DNA of 64,000 bases from NCBI GenBank assembly GCA_034769895.1, contig CM068368.1, positions 341,147,076-341,211,075 on the forward strand. The letters run 5' to 3'. This document shows, one piece after another, positions 55,118 through 64,000 of the stretch; the first letter of the stretch is position 1, and each line of letters starts with the position of its first letter. A program made the position numbers and the translations under genes. The notes below the pieces were generated by a model. It saw only the letters and a list, made by a program, of their open reading frames with translations, had not been told where the DNA came from and searched no databases. The stretch comes from Magicicada septendecula. Taxonomy: Eukaryota; Arthropoda; Insecta; Hemiptera; Cicadidae.

Positions 55118-55899
55118 CAACCAAGACCAACTACAATACTCATTTTAGTTGGTCTTGTAGTTGGTCTTGCACCAACTTCACCAAATGGTTCAGTGGCAGA
55201 AACCCTGGTCGTAATAAAACATGTTTTTTACCCCATGGACTAACGTAAATACGTTGTGTTGCTTTACAATTGTCCATAGACTTCTTAACATCAATTACAC
55301 ATTAAAACATAAACAAAAATTAAAACAAATGATTAAAAGTATTACTTTTCTTACTTCTTATACAAAGATTTAAAATATATTTTCTAAAAATAACATTAAC
55401 ACTAAGTGTAGGTAAGTCATATCAATTGCAACCAATAAACAATGCATATTTGTTTGTTTCTTAACATTAACAGATAATTATTCAATAAATTTTTATATTG
55501 AAATAAATATACAGTATTTTCGGAATGAAAACATAAATGTTTTACTTGCTTGGTTGGCAACAGAGTGTCCGTTGAAGTTTGAAAACTCTCACCGGAGTTT
55601 TGTTAATGAATGTTGTGTTGGGAGTATTCATTTACATTATAGGGGATATATTAAAACAGGTTTATGTATACAAACACGTTCAGTGCCGATTTGAGCAATT
55701 ATAGTTTTGGTAAGTACTGAGTTTATAAAAGATAATGCATTAAAATAGTAATTGTTAACAGGTAAGCACAAGACGTTTTGTAACGGTTTTATTATAATTC
55801 CTTACACAGTAACTTATTTGTAGATATCTTTCAATAAAACTGTTGTACAGTACAGATTTGTTTTGCTCTGTGTAACAAATATTAGTTGTGACATGGAAA
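55118..55899. other. No gene recognised
   Basis: Short inverted/direct copies of TTGGTCTTG(T/C)A and ACCAAGACCAAC occur at 55120-55185. The rest is AT-rich and featureless. Confidence 0.35.
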
Positions 55900-56519
55900 T
55901 ACAAGGTGTCCCATCAGGAATTGGACATAGCCTATTTAAGGAATGCGTTCTACAGGCTGAAATAAAGAAAAAGTTTCATATAAACAGGGGTTCGAAAATG
56001 CTTTGTTTTCGATTTATGGCTTGCGAAAAAATTTGCCTTGACGTTTGCTCCTAGAGTAAACTGAAGCCCTACTGAAATATCTAGAACTTAGTAAAAGGGT
56101 ACCTTTGTCAGTTTCTTAGAATCGTTTCGTAAATCCCAAAAAATTTGTATCGAAAAACACTTTTCAGAAAAGTTAAACTGTACATTTGCCTAAAAAACGA
56201 ACAAACATAAAAAATCAAATTTTATTGAAGAAACAACAAAAAATGTAAGAAATTTCGAAATTTCTCCTGGTAATTACTGCAAACCATTTATTTAATAATG
56301 ACAATGTATTAAAAATCAAAAAGTAATTTCAACGTTAACTAAACAGTTTTAATAAATAGTAGGCAGTACTGTAGGCCTTATGTTCAACCTCAAAATTGAA
56401 TTCAAATCAGAAAACAGCTGTTTTACAATTAATTTATAAACTAACCATAATTTAATTATTTGTCATAACTAACCTGTAAGCTAGGATTTTAATTGTGTTT
56501 TTTTTAAAACAATTTTAAG

Positions 56520-56665
56520 ATGCCATTTCAGTTTTCAAATCATGAGTATGAAGATATTGTTTTTGTGAACAGTTTTTGTAATGGACATTCTCAGGCTGGA
56601 GAACGTGAATACCAACAAAGAGTTCCAAACAGAAGAGTACTTCATTACAAAACATTTTGCATGGT
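56520..56665 (+). pseudogene. DUF4817-like HTH fragment (left arm)
   Basis: MPFQFSNHEYEDIVFVNSFCNG, then EREYQQRVPNRRVLHYKTF. This matches the N-terminal helix-turn-helix segment (annotated DUF4817) found at the start of many insect transposon proteins (EYADMVFVYGxCNGNAxxAxxxYxxRFPNRRxPxxxTF). Similarity ends at about 56665 and no catalytic domain follows. Confidence 0.65.
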
Positions 56666-57144
56666 CTTTTTTTACACAAAGTCAATAAAAACAAATAAGC
56701 ATTATAAAAAATCAAATTTGATTGAAAAAGAAAGAAATTGGAACAAAATTATAACATGTAAAAAGTATGAATACTGATATTTGAGGAGAAAAATCAGTTT
56801 AATTCTCCATACCTTAAAGATGCTATTTGAAATATTTTCCTTGATTGTTTATGCAAAATCTGATGTGATGTATAAGATAAAAGGAAGCTTTCCTATCAGT
56901 GTCACAGCCGTTCCTCAGACTCAAATGCATTAAAAATTTTGTTTTGTTAATTCTTCCCTTGAATCAACTTTTACTTCATAAATACCTACTGTATATGGCC
57001 CCAATGTAGGCATATTAGTCGGGAGATTTAAATGAGGGGACCTAGGAGGCCAATTAATTGATCCTCTTCGACCAATCTAAGCTGCCTAGATAACTTAGGT
57101 TTAAAAGCTGTCTAACTTTGTGTGAGTAGTGAGATGGCGTTCAT

Positions 57145-57281
57145 GAATGTTTCATGAGGAGGTACTCTTCTGTTTGGAAATCTTCGCTATTCACATTTTG
57201 CAGCCCGGGATTGTACATTACAAAAAACATTCACGAAAACAACATCTTCATACTATGATTTGGAAATAGGTATGGCATGTC
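57145..57281 (-). pseudogene. DUF4817-like fragment, inverted copy (right arm)
   Basis: The minus strand repeats the fragment at 56520-56665 with more changes: MPYLFPNHSM start, then frame breaks, then FQTEEYLLMKHS. It is recognisable mainly by nucleotide identity with the left arm. Confidence 0.55.
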
Positions 57282-58104
57282 AAAATTATGTTAAAAAAAA
57301 AGTAAAAATCCTATCTAACAGGTTAGTTATAATAATAATTAAGCTATGGTATATATTAATTGTAAAACAGCTGTTTCCTGATATGAATTTAATTTTGAAT
57401 CTGATCAGTACAGTATTGCCTGCTGTAGATTTTTTATAAACTTTATTAAAACAGATAACGTTGAAATTATTTTTGTTTTAAAATTATTCTACCAATATTA
57501 ACTAAAATTAATATTTTTTATTATAAACTGGATTATTGTTGTTATTAATAAATTGTTATTATTAGCAAATAAATAAATGGTTTACAGTACATTACCAGAA
57601 GGAGAAATTTCTTACATTTGTTGTTCTGGTTCTTCTTCAATAAAATTTGATTTTTTATAATGTTTGTTTGTTTTTTACATAAATCAAATTTTTCAAAATT
57701 AAATTCTTTAAAAGTTATATTAGAAATTTACTTTATTTATTGGCAATTTAAACAAGTAAATTCACATCAACCTAAAAATGTGTTTTTTGATACGAGTTTT
57801 TTGAGATTTAGAAAACTTTTCTAAAAACTACCCAAGATACAGTTCTGGGACCCACTTCTTTCAAATTTTCAGGTAAAAAACCATGTCTTTTATAGAAACT
57901 GTCGAATTGACCCTTCACTTAAGGTTCCAGCACTTTAGTAGGGTTTCATTTTACCCTTGGAGCAAAAATCAAGGCAAAATTTTTCTCAGGCCGTAAATTT
58001 AAAAAAGCATTTTTGAACCTACGTTTGTATAAAATTTTTTTCTTTAATTCAGCCTGTAGAATGCATTCCTTAAGCATGTCCCATTCCTCATGGGTCACCC
58101 TGTA

Positions 58105-59665
58105 TAAAACAGTACCAAGTTTATTTCTGTTATTGGAAGTTTGAAAAAAAATTTGTTCTTTTCGTATATTAAAAGAACTTGAACCAGTTCTTCGCAGTGT
58201 ACTGCAGGAAAATGTGGCTTGATTTTAAGGTTACATGTGTGTTTTACAAGGTTTATTAAATTATTTATACGGTGATTACAGTAAAAACAGTTGTTATCAT
58301 TATTGTAGAATTGGAAGCCAAAATTTGTCTGTTAACTTAAATATTGATGCCTTTATTGATTCAAAAATATGTGTTATATATTGAACACTACATATGATTG
58401 CAAGTAATGTCAATTTGTTCCATGCTTTTATATATAGTCTTCTTTCTGTGGCATGGCAATTGTTTCCTAAAACCTAGTTGCCTTCAAATTCCACCTCCAA
58501 ACATCTCGATTAACTGACAATTAACCACACCCAACAAATTTCTTAGGTCTCATAGCCAATCTTTTTCCCCAGGACGAGGTAGCTAACCTTTAGATTATTG
58601 CCCCCTAACTCATGCCTGCTCTGGGATTGAAGACCACAGTCATTCATAAGGGTTGTGTAGGTTGACAGTGTTCCAGCTTAGAGGTGAGAGGTGGAATTGG
58701 GTAAAAGAGGCCCTGAACCCCACATTATATCAGTTCAAATGAATTGTACTTGAATTGAAGGTATTATAAACTTCTTGAATGTATTAATTCTAAATTCTTG
58801 AAGGTATTATAAACTTCTGTATTACAATATATTATAAACCATTTTAAGGTATGTAGTGGATTTTTAATTATGTTTGTGGTATATTTTTAAGTTTGTGTAC
58901 AGGAAAATTTAAGTCTAATATGGACAAGTGCATAACATTTGGAGAAGATATCTGTATCTTCAGTATGGTTGCAAAATAAAGTGGTAGGCCTATTTGAAAA
59001 TATAATAGTTTTCATTGTGGCATTTCCTTTGTTATTGTATAGACAATACAGTGTGTGCGTGTGCATACAGTGTGTGACGTAAATATATTTCCAAGCATGA
59101 CAGCTTATTGTGTGTCTTGGTTGTCAGATGGTGATACTGTTTGGAGGGGTAAGCCTGCTACTTCAAGCCCCATCCATAATCCTGAATGGAGCCAGAACAT
59201 GTAAGCCTACATGTTCATTTTTCTTGCCAGAACATGTAAGCCTACAATGTGTAGTCACTGCATATTGTAACTACTCAGTTGGATCTCACCCTGGAGTACT
59301 CAAACCTACAACCTGTTACACATGACTCAAGAACATAATCCACTAGACTTATGAGAGGTTGACATAAATATACACCCATTTACTAAAATAATGTATTGAT
59401 TTTTTTTTACAGTTGTTTATTGACATGCTATATAATCGTATACAGATATGACATCTATGTGACTATGAACATTAATTTTAACTACCAACAGGATTTTGTT
59501 TCAGTCATATGATTGCTTTTCATGAAGCACAAACTAAGGAATTCAGTTACTGAACATTAAGAATGGAAATGTAATATCTGATTTTTTTAAGCAGACAGTT
59601 GAATTACACACTATTATTCAATTGTAAAATGAATTGGTGTCCCAATTATACAACCAGGCAACAAA

Positions 59666-59666
<1 letters not shown>
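58105..59666. other. No gene recognised
   Basis: AT-rich. A GC-richer stretch at 58480-58735 could be a SINE or other short repeat, but I see no A/B boxes. A 21-base direct repeat (GCCAGAACATGTAAGCCTACA) occurs at 59199-59219 and 59227-59247. Confidence 0.35.

Positions 59667-59713
<47 letters not shown>
59667..59713. repeat. (TG)n microsatellite
   Basis: About 23 uninterrupted TG units. Confidence 0.95.
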
Positions 59714-59718
<5 letters not shown>

Positions 59719-59908
59719 TAACTATATAATACAGAAACGCAGGGAAGAAACTAGACCAAATTTCACCTGGGGAAATGTAGTATACCCTAATTAACGAAAG
59801 AAAGTGACTGGCGGAGCGGCCGTGTGGCGACTGAGTTTGTAGTAACAACATTCCACTTAATAACCTCGTGGAAACGTAAAATACATACAAGGCTAGAAAT
59901 GTCTAATG

Positions 59909-60215
59909 AACTGTATTTTAATCATCAATTAAAGACGTTTTTAACAAACTTTTCTAATTTTTTAAATCTTTTTTCAATTAATTTACATTGAGAGTTAAAT
60001 AAAAAAATACACGAATTTGAATTAAAAATTTAGGGTTTATCATTTTTATTACGTAAGAACTCAGAGGTTAAGCATCGGAAAAACATTTCTTGTAGACAAA
60101 TGGTAGTCCACCTTCTTTAGTACAATATATCAAAAATTGAGATTCCTACAATTAAAATTAACGATGTTATTAATTTTTTTCTAATGTCCTGTTAACTCAG
60201 TTGTTAAAAGTTGTA
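59909..60215. repeat. Left long TIR
   Basis: Pairs with 62935-63248. Landmarks: AATTAAAGACGTTTTTAACA, CATTGAGAGTTAAATAAAAA, GGTAGTCCACCTTCTTTAGT. Confidence 0.85.
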
Positions 60216-60654
60216 CATGAATGAGATTTGCATGACGCTCTCTTTAGATAACTAAGTGTAGAAGACATATACAACTTACACCTTGCACGTGATAGGAATA
60301 CTACAATGGATTAATATATAAAGTGAATTTCACAGAGAGCAGTGCGCGGCGCTCTGCAGCGGAAGTACAGTCAGAACCTACTAGTAGTGTACCCATTTTA
60401 TTCGCGCGCTACCATCATTCCAGCGTCTCGGCCTCTCCTTTATGTACACAAATAGCACACGCTTCCAGGAAAACTGAACCGTTATACGCACACTAAGGGT
60501 AAGGGAAACTTCCAGCTTTCAGTTTAGTTGATGTGGTGGTTGAGTGGTATTCGGTTGTTGGTTATCTTGATTTTAAGTGTGAGTTTCTTGTGCTTTCATT
60601 ATAAATTGATGTGTTTTTAAGTTATTTTGTGTGAGTATACTTTGGTGGCTGAGC

Positions 60655-62108
60655 ATGGAGCAACGTAACGAGGCTGAACCAAGGAAACATAGGGGAAGAC
60701 CTAGGACTCGAACTCCAAAGAAAAGACAAACTTCGGGCTGATGCGTACCTATGAAAAGACAGTCAAGAGAAATTGTGTGCAAAGTGTGGGAATATTTTGA
60801 TAGAGAAAAGGCGAACAAAGGTCCTTTGATTCCAGTTAATAATGCAATACAGCGAACTGCAGATGCTCTGAAAATACATAAAAATACAGTTGTGCGAGTT
60901 TGCAAGGAAAAAGAATTGAAAGAAATACAAGATGACAGTAATAGCCAACTTTCAACTCCGGGAAAACAGAGGAACGGGAGAAAACTGTGACAAAACTTGA
61001 CACTTTTCAGGAAGACGCTATACGAAGACATGTATATCAATATTACATAAGAAAAGAATATCCCACTTTGAAAAAACTCTTATCATCGTTGGAAAATGAA
61101 GAGCTGTTTAATGGCAGTCTGTCTTCGCTTAGAAATGTGCTAAAAGGTTTAGGATTTACGTGGAGAAAATTTTCGGGCAGAAAAGTGATTATGGAGAGAA
61201 GCGATGTCTCTGCCTGGAGGTATCGTTTTCTTCGCCAAATCAAAGACTAGAATTTTGATAATATAATTTGGCTCGATGAGACCTGGGTCAATGCTGGGCA
61301 TTGTTTGAAACAAGGATGGACTGATGAGTCACTTCAGGGGACAATGTCAACACCTATAGGGAAAGGTGAACGATTAAGAATATGTCATGCAGGTTCTTCA
61401 AAGGGGTTTTTTCCACATTCCCTTCTACTATTTAAACCGAAAAAAACCGATGACTACCATGAAGATATGGATCACGACAAATTCTTCGGTTGATGTTCTG
61501 AAACTTTCCTAAATAACCTAGAAGAGCCTGCAGTATTAGTCATGGACAATGCTCCCTACCATTCTAAGCAAATTGATAAAGCTCCCACAAGCAAAGATAA
61601 AAAAGCTGACATACTTGCATGGCTGGATAGGAAAAATATTCAATCTACAACAGACTTGAAAAAATCAGAACTTTTGGAATTAGTGAAATGGCACAAGCCC
61701 CAGAACAAAAGGTATTTTGTTGATGAATTGATAGAGAGCAGAGGTCACAAAGTGATAAGGCTACCACCTTACCGTTGCCATCTTAACGCCATTGAGCTTA
61801 TATGGGCTCAGGTTAAGGGGTATGTTGCCGAAAACAACAAAATGTTTACTTTAAAAGAAGTTGAACGATTGACTAAAGACGGATTTAATCGCATTACTGC
61901 TAAGAGGTGGAAGCAAGTAGTGGACCACACCAAAAAAGTTATTATCGATGCATGGAATAACGAAGGACTAATGGAAGAAGCTGTGGAGGAAATGATTATA
62001 TCCGTGGGAGACAGCAGTAGCTCCGAGGATGATAATTGTTCAGAAGATGATAATAGTGATGACGATCCAATGGAGGGTATCAGAGAACTTTCGTTTGAAG
62101 ACTACTAA
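60655..62108 (+). pseudogene. DD82E (Sailor-like) transposase with stops
   Basis: Starts at ATG 60655 (MEQRNEAEPRK) with an AT-hook-like RGRPRTRTPKKR. TGA at 60739-60741 interrupts, then HTH domains (SREIVCKVWEYFDREK, then TADALKIHKNTVVRVCKEKEL). A frameshift near 60985 leads to TFQEDAIRRHVYQYY...KGLGFTWRKF. TAG at 61248-61250 and TGA at 61491-61493 break the catalytic domain. The triad is visible: IIWLDETWVNAGH, LVMDNAPYHS and HLNAIELIWAQVK. I count 82 residues between the second D and the E, against 34-41 in ordinary Tc1/mariner; the extra part (KKADILAWLDRKNI ... ELLELVKWHK) is typical of this group. An acidic Ser/Asp tail ends at 62106-62108. Confidence 0.85.
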
Positions 62109-62934
62109 CTCACAGCTATAAGTGATTTTAATAAGTGTTTTTTAGAGAGTGTTTTAATAGTGTATTTTTATGATTTATACACATATTTTATGAGCGGATT
62201 CCATAAAAGCTGAAGAACACTACAATAGTTGTAAGTACCGTACTGTCTTTATTATTTATTTGTCAATGCTAATAACAAGTAATTTACTAATTATTTTACA
62301 TTTCAATACATTATAACAGTAAAATACTGTTATAATTATGCAGTATCTGGTAGAGCGAGCTTTGCTCGGTAGTTTTAAACTGTAAACTGTATTTCATAGT
62401 TAAATAATTAGTTGTTGAGAAATTTGAATTGCATTAACAATTTCCCAGTAATTACACTGCACTTCAATTAGTAGTATTAAAGCTGACCACAAAACAAAAA
62501 CAGTTTATTAACAAGAAAACAATAAATACCGTACCGCAAAAGAGTGATAAACAATCATTCAAGACACTCCATCTGTTATAAAAAGCATGTAGTTCAACTA
62601 AACCACAAAAGTCTGGTCAGATATAAGTTTTTGACAGATCTCCAGGTAGATAGATTAGATTAAATAAGTAGACAGATAACTAAAATCTCTGTATATACTT
62701 ATGAGAGGTTGGTGACTCGTAGCAAGTTGGCCATGTGTCAGTGTGTGAGCCGTGAGCGTATGCATCACTGTTTTTGGGCTGTTACTGTACCTTGACTCGA
62801 TCGCGCGCCGTTGAGCGATGTTAGTTCTAATTTTCCTATATTAACTGATTGCGGTTGTATTTCGTAATATTTGAAGGTTACATACCACTTTGTATTGATG
62901 AATACAATTTTGTTATGCTTATTGTGAAAAAACT
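62109..62934. other. Non-coding part of DD82E element
   Basis: AT-rich 3' region between the transposase and the right TIR. No gene recognised. Confidence 0.45.
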
Positions 62935-63248
62935 CGAAAAAATTATTAATAACGGAGTTAACAGTACATTTGGAAAAAATTAATAACGTTGTTAATATTA
63001 TTCGTAGGAGTCTCAATTTTTGATATATTGTACTAAAGAAGGTGGACTACCATTTGTCTACAAGAAATGTTTTTTCCGATGCTTAACCTCTGAGCTCTTA
63101 CTTAATAAAAATGATAAACCCTAAATTTTTAATTCAAATTCGTGTATTTTTTTATTTAACTCTCAATGTAAATTAATTGAAAAAAGATTTTAAAAATTAG
63201 AAATGTTTGTTAAAAACGTCTTTAATTCATGATGAAAATACAGTTCGA
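62935..63248. repeat. Right long TIR
   Basis: Inverted copy of 59909-60215: ACTAAAGAAGGTGGACTACC at 63032, TTTTTATTTAACTCTCAATG at 63148, TGTTAAAAACGTCTTTAATT at 63210. The inner end diverges after GTTAACTC. Confidence 0.85.
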
Positions 63249-63740
63249 AGTTACATGGAGGCAGTTGAGGCAATGCCTACCCTAAAAAATTCTGTAGAAT
63301 AAAAATTATAAATACGTATGAACTACATAACGTAAAGATTATACATTGTTACCGCGACTGTCGAATTTATTAAACCGAAACGTGCTTTACTGAGCGACCG
63401 CAAGATGGTGACAGGTGAGATTCGGCATAGCTCGTTTAAAGCGAATGAGGCAACCTGAACTTGCCTCAGCGTTTTTTGTATACATCGTATGTAAGCAATG
63501 TGCGGGTGCGATAGGGAAGTGAAGGGAGGGGGGATTGTCCCGCGCTGTACACATAGAGCGTTGAGGCATGCCTCACTTCTGTGGTCCAAACAGTAAAGTT
63601 AAAGCGCCTGTGTTGTTTATAAGTGTGTTTATTTTATGCAGTTATTAAAAGTGTCCCTGTTATTCCGCTGAACTAACAGATGATCAAGATTGTTATTTGA
63701 ATTGTTTGTAACATTAAACATATATATATATATTGTAATG
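63249..63740. other. No gene recognised
   Basis: Right flank of the DD82E element. A short TA run lies at 63720-63733. Confidence 0.35.
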
Positions 63741-64000
63741 AGACCCTCGGCTCTTACGTTTACGGGATTCTCGTTCTTTCCGCCCCAACGTTGCCGGCGT
63801 CAATTTGTGATCAAACCGCTTATGAGGTACTAGCGAAACGTCCGTCTTATTCAAGCCCCACTGTTGTAAGCGCCAATTTGTAATCAGACGAGTACGTGTG
63901 TCTCGTTATTTTCACACAATGTAAGCCTATTCGTTGCTATGAACGGGTATGTTCCCCTGTCTTTACTCTCTTAGGTCGTTTTAATTTACTTCAATTATTT
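63741..64000 (-). other. Gypsy-like primer-binding-site sequence, repeated
   Basis: On the minus strand AAATTGGCGCTTACAACAGT followed by GGGGC (about 63862-63887) resembles the start of a Ty3/gypsy internal region (TGGCGC...GGGGC). A diverged copy (AAATTGACGCCGGCAACG, about 63796-63814) lies about 70 bases away. It suggests the end of an LTR element that continues beyond the window. No coding sequence is included. Confidence 0.35.

Larger units (their letters stand above)
55902..58102. mobile_element. Inverted-duplication DNA element with DUF4817-like fragment
   Basis: Ends CAAGGTGTCCCATCAGGAAT (left) and, inverted, CAGGGTGACCCATGAGGAAT (right), each next to TA (55900-55901 and 58103-58104), fitting a Tc1/mariner-type TA target. 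Almost the whole element is two diverged inverted arms (55902 to about 56665, and about 57145-58102) around a spacer of about 480 bases. Both arms carry the same coding fragment in opposite orientation. It has no transposase core, so it is non-autonomous. Confidence 0.7.
59909..63248 (+). mobile_element. Tc1/mariner-like transposon, DD82E type, long TIRs
   Basis: Inverted arms of about 310 bases (59909-60215 and 62935-63248), over 85% complementary by eye, surround a transposase of the IS630-Tc1-mariner superfamily. The outer limit is where similarity between GAACTGTATTTT (left) and its inverted copy (right) begins. I do not see a perfect TA at both edges, so the true ends may be a few bases off. 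Total about 3.3 kb. TIRs of this length are unusual for Tc1/mariner. Confidence 0.78.

Noticed and set aside
59618-59890. Frame with long Thr-His run
   Set aside because: Translation of the (TG)n microsatellite.

Overview
The window is eukaryotic and almost certainly from an arthropod, probably an insect. It is AT-rich, has many (CA)n, (TA)n and (TG)n microsatellites, and is built almost entirely of transposable elements of animal type (Ty3/gypsy, LINE, Penelope, Helitron, Helentron, pogo/Tigger, hAT, P element/THAP, Tc1-mariner). I found no convincing single-copy host gene, tRNA, rRNA or CRISPR array. Species cannot be named from the sequence.

Layout. 1-12360: a tandem Ty3/gypsy arrangement, LTR - gag - pol - LTR - truncated gag, with unusually long (about 2.0 kb) LTRs and decayed reading frames. 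13178-16342: a LINE with endonuclease and reverse transcriptase and a short target duplication. 17481-18560 (-): a gypsy gag/protease relic. 19211-26361: a complete Helitron (TC...CTAG between A and T) with Rep and helicase, broken in several places. 26810-28525 (-): two LINE tails. 29280-29496: a palindrome of Penelope-type hammerhead sequence. 30732-33165: a pogo/Tigger transposon with matching TIRs, TA duplications and an uninterrupted transposase; it is the best-preserved DNA transposon here. 34050-35330 (-): a Penelope relic. 36371-38650: a diverged Penelope-derived inverted repeat split by a 5'-truncated LINE with a 13-bp target duplication. 38941-41850: a P-element/THAP9-like transposase with introns and decay.

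44713-55109: a hAT element flanked by the 8-bp duplication CCACACAC. Its transposase (minus strand) is cut in two by a 2.9 kb Helentron-like insertion (49840-52781) carrying an open PIF1 helicase and a palindrome of about 725 bp. A young Penelope element (45498-48432) and an array of Penelope pLTR monomers (54006-54590) sit in its non-coding arms. 55902-58102: an inverted-duplication element carrying a DUF4817-like fragment on each arm. 59909-63248: a Tc1/mariner-like element with TIRs of about 310 bp and a transposase whose second D to E spacing I count as 82 residues (DD82E, the Sailor type as I recall it). The right end holds gypsy-like primer-binding-site sequence.

The main second-look themes are: (i) at least six hammerhead-ribozyme-like cores of Penelope origin, all with one extra base 5' of stem II, including a tandem monomer array that looks like a retrozyme; (ii) the nested hAT locus, whose insertion order can be read from its junctions; (iii) an uninterrupted stand-alone PIF1 ORF in a Rep-less Helentron; (iv) the DD82E element.
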